DNA from: Patescibacteria group bacterium
Lineage (GTDB): Bacteria; Patescibacteriota; Minisyncoccia; Phycocordibacterales; PALSA-1337
Direction: 5' to 3'
DNA: 10,671 bases
NCBI GenBank assembly: GCA_028864955.1
Contig: JAGWLE010000021.1
Coordinates: 1-10,671, forward strand
Program-made: the position numbers and the translations under genes
In this document: positions 7,350 through 10,671 of the stretch, piece by piece
Layout: each line of letters starts with the position of its first letter
Position numbering within the stretch: position 1 is the stretch's first letter
Notes under the pieces: generated by a model
The model's input: the letters and a program-made list of their open reading frames with translations, nothing else
Databases searched by the model: none
Told to the model about the DNA's origin: nothing

Positions 7350-7802
7350 ATGATCATGACCACCAGAGACGCACTCAGGTACAGGGTTGTCCGCTATGTG
7401 ATCTCCGGCGCCTCGGCCGCCGGCTTCAATATTGCCCTGACCTGGCTCTTGGAAAGACTCGGCGTTTACTACATCGTCGTCGCCACGGTGGCCTATGGTG
7501 CATCGCTCGTTGTCAGCTTCATCATGCAAAAGTATTTCACCTTCGGGGCGCGCGACGCTTCGCATGTGCAGATCGAGTTCGGCTCGTACATGTTCCTCTC
7601 GCTCGTCAATATCGGCGTCAACGATCTCATTGTTTTCGCAGAGATCAGACTCCTGCGTTTCGGCTACTTGGTGATGGCGCAGGCCATTGCATCCGTGCTC
7701 GTCGCCATATACAGTTTCTTTATCTACCGTCTGATTTTCCGCGCCGGATCTGGCGCGGAGACTGATGCCGTCCATTATGAAAGTCCTCTATCTCTTCAAT
7801 AA
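7350..7802 (+). CDS. GtrA-family four-helix membrane protein
   Basis: 150 residues with four predicted membrane helices, at about 14-34, 40-58, 76-97 and 107-128. The family signature is clear: RYVISGASAAGFN at the start of helix 1 and SFIMQKYFTF after helix 2. GtrA proteins are small integral membrane proteins, proposed to translocate polyprenyl-phosphate-linked sugars in serotype conversion and cell-wall glycosylation; the mechanism is not settled. The length is close to the family norm. A GT2 polyprenyl-phosphate glycosyltransferase, its usual partner, lies one gene downstream, not next to it. ATG 7350 follows the previous stop directly, and ATG 7356 is an alternative. Base composition is G+C-rich here (37 of 60 in 7381-7440). 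The C-terminus overlaps the next gene by 38 or 26 bases, depending on that gene's start. Confidence 0.88.
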   Translation: MIMTTRDALRYRVVRYVISGASAAGFNIALTWLLERLGVYYIVVATVAYGASLVVSFIMQKYFTFGARDASHVQIEFGSYMFLSLVNIGVNDLIVFAEIRLLRFGYLVMAQAIASVLVAIYSFFIYRLIFRAGSGAETDAVHYESPLSLQ

Positions 7803-8850
7803 AGTCTTGGCCAAAACGATCGAAGACGCGCGGCGGGGCAGGGGCCACGACAGCTGGTGCTTTGGCATGTTGCGGCTGCCGAAATACGGCGTTGAGACGG
7901 ACTACTTGGAGATCGAACAATTCATTCCGGAACGTTTGGCGGCTTTTTTGCGCAGGCACGTGCTCACGATGCACTACGCGCATCTGCCGCTGTTTCCATT
8001 CTTTTTCCGTTATGACGTGGTGTTCACCTCGACGGCGTATGCCTCGCTTATCTTGAAGGCCGTCCTGCGCGTAAAGAAGTTTAAATGGATCATTCTTGAT
8101 TTCAACGTCCTCGGCACCATCCGCGACGGTTCCCGGTTCCGCCAGCGTCTCTACGCCTGGGCGGTCTCCAAAGCTGACGGCGTCGTCTGCATTTCCGAGG
8201 CGGCGCGCGACGCCATGCGTAAACGGTTTCCGCATATGGCCGATAGGATCGTTTTTTTGTACGAAGCCACGGACCCCGCGTATTTCAAGCCGCGACCGGA
8301 TGTGCCGGAAAAGGATGTCATCTTATCCGTTGGAAATTTCGGCAGGGATTTTGAAACATTGATCGAAGCAACGAAGGATATGGAAAACGTCGAAGTCCGG
8401 CTGGCCACGAAATTATTGCCGGCGACGCGTCTCGGCGGCGGCCGTCCAAATCCAGCAAACACCTTACGGCCGCAAGTGACGGTGAAGCTCTACTCTCACG
8501 CCGAGATGCAGGGCAATTACGCCGAGGCAAAGATCGTCGTGGTCGGCATTTCGCTTCCGGACGAATATTACGATTCGGTCGGCACATTTGCCCTCGGCGA
8601 AGCCATGTCTATGGGTAAAGCTGTTATTGCGACGCACACAAAGAGCATGGAATCCTACGTACGAGACGGCGATAACGCCATATTCGTGCCATATAAGGAT
8701 GTAACTACCATGCGCGCAAAAATTCTGGAGCTCTTCCAAAATTCCGAACTTAGGCATAGGATAGGCGGTAAAGCCAGGGAATTCGCTCTCGAATGTCTCG
8801 ACCCGGAGCGTTTCGCCCGCAACTTGGCAGACTATTTCAAGCGTCTATGA
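7765..8850 (+). CDS. GT-B glycosyltransferase of a GRD-motif subfamily
   Basis: 361 residues. The N-terminus (MKVLYLFNKVLAKTIEDARRG) and the following GHDSWCFGMLRL and EIEQFIPERL are segments I recognise from Patescibacterial glycosyltransferases. The donor domain begins VILSVGNFGRDFETLIEA, where Gly-Arg-Asp replaces the usual Arg..Lys pair, and ends with VGTFALGEAMSMGKAVIATHT. The second acidic residue is Glu279, but the position eight before it is Ser271, so EX7E is incomplete. FVPYKDVTTMRAKILELF and FALECLDPERFA form the typical end. I chose ATG 7765 because GGAG lies four bases upstream; ATG 7777 would begin exactly at the first strand and is almost as likely. It overlaps the GtrA gene and shares ATGA with the GT2 gene downstream. 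It separates GtrA from its probable partner. Specificity is unknown. Confidence 0.85.
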   Translation: MPSIMKVLYLFNKVLAKTIEDARRGRGHDSWCFGMLRLPKYGVETDYLEIEQFIPERLAAFLRRHVLTMHYAHLPLFPFFFRYDVVFTSTAYASLILKAVLRVKKFKWIILDFNVLGTIRDGSRFRQRLYAWAVSKADGVVCISEAARDAMRKRFPHMADRIVFLYEATDPAYFKPRPDVPEKDVILSVGNFGRDFETLIEATKDMENVEVRLATKLLPATRLGGGRPNPANTLRPQVTVKLYSHAEMQGNYAEAKIVVVGISLPDEYYDSVGTFALGEAMSMGKAVIATHTKSMESYVRDGDNAIFVPYKDVTTMRAKILELFQNSELRHRIGGKAREFALECLDPERFARNLADYFKRL

Positions 8851-9794
8851 AGATATCTATAGTATTACCCATCTATAACGAAGCAGAAAATATCCCGATT
8901 CTGTACAAGGAATTGGTCAGCGTTTTGAACAGGGAAAAAGTTGCCTATGAAATCATTGCGGTCAATGATGCTTCCGAAGATAACAGTTTAAAAGTTTTGA
9001 AAGACATTGCCATCAAGGACAAGAACGTCAAGGTTATCAATTTCCGGTTTAATTCCGGCCAGACGGCGGCTATGTCGGCAGGCATCAAGTACGCCACAGG
9101 CGATGTCATCATCCCCATGGACGCCGATCTGCAAAATGATCCGGCGGACATCCCCAAATTCTTGTTCAAATTGGCCGAAGGTCATGATGTAGTCTCTGGC
9201 TGGCGGCTCAATCGCCAGGACAAGGTCATCATGCGCAAGATCCCGTCGAAAGTCGCCAATTGGCTGATCCGCGGCATCACCGGCGTCAAGGTGCACGATT
9301 ACGGCTGTTCAATGAAAGCCTACAAGCGCGACAGTATTCAGGGTGTGCAGCTCTATGGCGAGATGCATAGATTCATCCCGGCCTATCTAGCCTGGCATGG
9401 CGGCCGCGTGGCAGAGATCGTCGTCAACCATCGCCCCCGCGTTCATGGCGTAACCAAGTACGGCATTTCGCGCACGTTCAAAGTCCTGCTCGACCTCATC
9501 GTCGTCAAATTCCTCTCCCGGTACATGAACAGGCCGATGCATTTCTTTGGCGGTCTCGGTTTCGTCTCTCTCGGACTCGGCGTGTTGGCCGGATTGACAG
9601 CGATCATCCTCAAGATTCTTCATCTGCGCGATTTTGTCTCTACACCATTGCCGGTATTTTCCGCCTTGCTCATCATTGTCGGTGTGCAACTTGCCGCCAT
9701 GGGTGTGATCGCCGAGATGCTCATGCGCGTCTATTACGAATCACAAGATAAAGCGCCGTACCGCATAGCCGAAACTATTAATTTTCAAGTCTGA
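8847..9794 (+). CDS. GT2 polyprenyl-phosphate glycosyltransferase (DPMS/GtrB/ArnC-like) with two membrane helices
   Basis: 315 residues. The GT-A catalytic domain starts ISIVLPIYNEAENI. Asp41 in NDASEDNS and the metal-binding Asp92-Ala-Asp94-Leu-Gln are in place, followed by QNDPADIPKFL, SGWRLNRQDKVIMRK and VHDYGCSMKAYKRD, which are hallmarks of the dolichol/undecaprenyl-phosphate sugar transferases. Two membrane helices follow at about 233-256 and 269-290, the GtrB/ArnC-like layout. The reaction would move a sugar from a nucleotide donor to polyprenyl phosphate on the inner face of the membrane, giving a lipid-linked sugar used as donor on the outer face. The ATG at 8847 overlaps the previous stop by four bases; an upstream in-frame start at 8793 lies inside the previous gene and is not needed. 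The GtrA protein encoded one gene upstream is a plausible partner. The sugar is unknown. Confidence 0.93.
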   Translation: MKISIVLPIYNEAENIPILYKELVSVLNREKVAYEIIAVNDASEDNSLKVLKDIAIKDKNVKVINFRFNSGQTAAMSAGIKYATGDVIIPMDADLQNDPADIPKFLFKLAEGHDVVSGWRLNRQDKVIMRKIPSKVANWLIRGITGVKVHDYGCSMKAYKRDSIQGVQLYGEMHRFIPAYLAWHGGRVAEIVVNHRPRVHGVTKYGISRTFKVLLDLIVVKFLSRYMNRPMHFFGGLGFVSLGLGVLAGLTAIILKILHLRDFVSTPLPVFSALLIIVGVQLAAMGVIAEMLMRVYYESQDKAPYRIAETINFQV

Positions 9795-9798
9795 AGTC

Positions 9799-10671
9799 AT
9801 GTGCGGCATCACCGGCTATAGCGGCGAGGGCGACGCAGTCATTCTGGGGAAGATGAATGACACCTTGCAACATCGCGGGCCAGATGACAGCGGGATCAAA
9901 ATTTTCGATATTCACGATTCGCATGTGCAACCTGTCGGCATCGCCATGCGCCGCTTGGCTATTATTGATCTCTCACCAGCTGGACATCAGCCGATGAGCA
10001 ATGAAGATGACACTGTCTGGATCGTTTTTAATGGTGAGATTTACAATTTTGCTGAACTTCGCCAGACGCTGAAGCGGGAGCACACATTCAAAGGTCAGAG
10101 TGACACCGAAATCATCGTTCACTTATACGAAGAAATCGGCACTGACGTTTTCTCGAAAATTCAAGGCATGTTTGCTATCGCTATCTACGATTCACGATCG
10201 AAGAAGCTCATTCTGGCGCGTGACAGGATGGGTAAGAAGCCGCTGTATTGGAGCCTGCAAAACGGTGGTGGCGGCGCCGGTCAAAAAACTCTTTTATTTG
10301 GCTCTGAATTGAAAGCGCTGATTGTTCACCCAGCTTTCAAAAGAGAAATCGACCTTGATTCACTCAATAAATATTTCTTGTACGAGAATGTGCCTACGCC
10401 ACATTCTATGTTCAAAAATACGTGGAAGCTTGAACCGGGGACGTTTCTCATTTGGGATGGCAGGGAAGCGACAAAGAAGCAATTCTGGAAGCCGACATTT
10501 CTGCCGAAAGTCTCTTCTTTCAATGATTCACTCACACACCTGAACCAATCATTGCAAGTCGCAGTCGATCGTCGTTTGGTTTCGGATGTGCCTCTCGGAA
10601 TATTTCTCTCCGGCGGCATCGATTCAAGCACTGTCGCTTACTATGCGCAAAGATCGCAGCCAGGAAAAGTT
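9799..10671 (+). CDS. asnB: Glutamine-hydrolysing asparagine synthetase-like amidotransferase (3' partial)
   Basis: The first 291 residues of a gene that continues past the right edge; the frame has no stop. Met-Cys2-Gly-Ile gives the N-terminal catalytic cysteine after Met removal. The class II glutaminase domain shows HRGPDDSG, RRLAIIDLSPAGHQPM (Arg52), FNGEIYNF (Asn78-Gly79), SDTE (Asp102), and RDRMGKKPLYW. The second domain opens with SGGIDSS (residues 271-277), the pyrophosphatase loop that binds ATP. So it should hydrolyse glutamine and amidate a carboxylate activated with ATP. In surface-glycan loci such enzymes are often AsnB-like proteins whose target may be a uronic acid or peptide rather than free aspartate; the target here is unknown. 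A Gly-rich insertion (NGGGGAGQ) sits in the loop before LLFGSELKAL. It starts four bases after the GT2 gene and is AT-richer (20 of 60 G+C in 10321-10380). Confidence 0.92.
   Translation, partial: MCGITGYSGEGDAVILGKMNDTLQHRGPDDSGIKIFDIHDSHVQPVGIAMRRLAIIDLSPAGHQPMSNEDDTVWIVFNGEIYNFAELRQTLKREHTFKGQSDTEIIVHLYEEIGTDVFSKIQGMFAIAIYDSRSKKLILARDRMGKKPLYWSLQNGGGGAGQKTLLFGSELKALIVHPAFKREIDLDSLNKYFLYENVPTPHSMFKNTWKLEPGTFLIWDGREATKKQFWKPTFLPKVSSFNDSLTHLNQSLQVAVDRRLVSDVPLGIFLSGGIDSSTVAYYAQRSQPGKV

Noticed and set aside
7098..7775. 225-residue open frame on the minus strand
   Set aside because: It lies opposite the methyltransferase and GtrA genes, both with clear family motifs. Its product is rich in His, Asp, Glu and Arg without any recognisable domain, as expected for an antisense shadow of G+C-rich coding sequence.
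8793..8846. Upstream start for the GT2 enzyme
   Set aside because: It would add 18 residues inside the previous gene; the ATG at 8847 sits in an ATGA overlap and begins right at the catalytic fold.

Overview
The window looks like a chromosomal segment of a Candidate Phyla Radiation (Patescibacteria) bacterium. I infer this from the style of the proteins: a VirD4/TraG-like ATPase with a long Pro-rich tail, several short divergent GT-B glycosyltransferases, and near-zero intergenic space. It is recognition from memory, not a database result. TGA is used as a stop at five gene ends (3370, 4533, 5585, 8850, 9794) and does not interrupt any of the real frames, so the code-25 lineages (Gracilibacteria/Absconditabacteria) are unlikely. 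Every credible gene is on the + strand, and I see no rRNA, tRNA, CRISPR or insertion sequence.

Layout. (1) 1-1095: the C-terminal part of a conjugation-type coupling ATPase (Walker B region plus a disordered Pro-rich tail containing a 9-nt tandem repeat); its N-terminus lies upstream. (2) 1116-6739: five consecutive GT-B (GT4-like) glycosyltransferases. (3) 6714-7349: a class I SAM-dependent methyltransferase. (4) 7350-7802: a GtrA-family four-helix membrane protein. (5) 7765-8850: a sixth GT-B glycosyltransferase. (6) 8847-9794: a GT2 polyprenyl-phosphate glycosyltransferase with two C-terminal membrane helices. (7) 9799-10671: the N-terminal 291 residues of a glutamine-hydrolysing asparagine-synthetase-like amidotransferase, running off the right edge.

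The genes look like one translationally coupled operon. Four junctions are 4-base or 1-base stop/start overlaps, one has no gap, two genes overlap by 26-38 bases, and the remaining gaps are 4-20 bases. No stretch over 20 bases is non-coding, so there is no room for a classical promoter or terminator except inside genes.

Functionally this is part of a surface-glycan (capsule/O-antigen-like or glycoprotein) locus. The GT-B enzymes would build an oligosaccharide on the cytoplasmic face from nucleotide sugars. The methyltransferase could cap or decorate it. The GT2 enzyme and GtrA form a plausible pair that makes and moves a polyprenyl-phosphate-linked sugar. The AsnB-like enzyme could amidate a sugar acid or peptide. 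No initiating phosphoglycosyltransferase, Wzx/Wzy, ABC exporter or nucleotide-sugar synthesis gene is visible here. The sugars and the acceptor cannot be read from sequence. I did not find convincing evidence of a wholly new system; the most interesting points are the coupling-ATPase/glycan junction, the altered donor-site motifs in three of the six GT-B enzymes, and the loop insertions.
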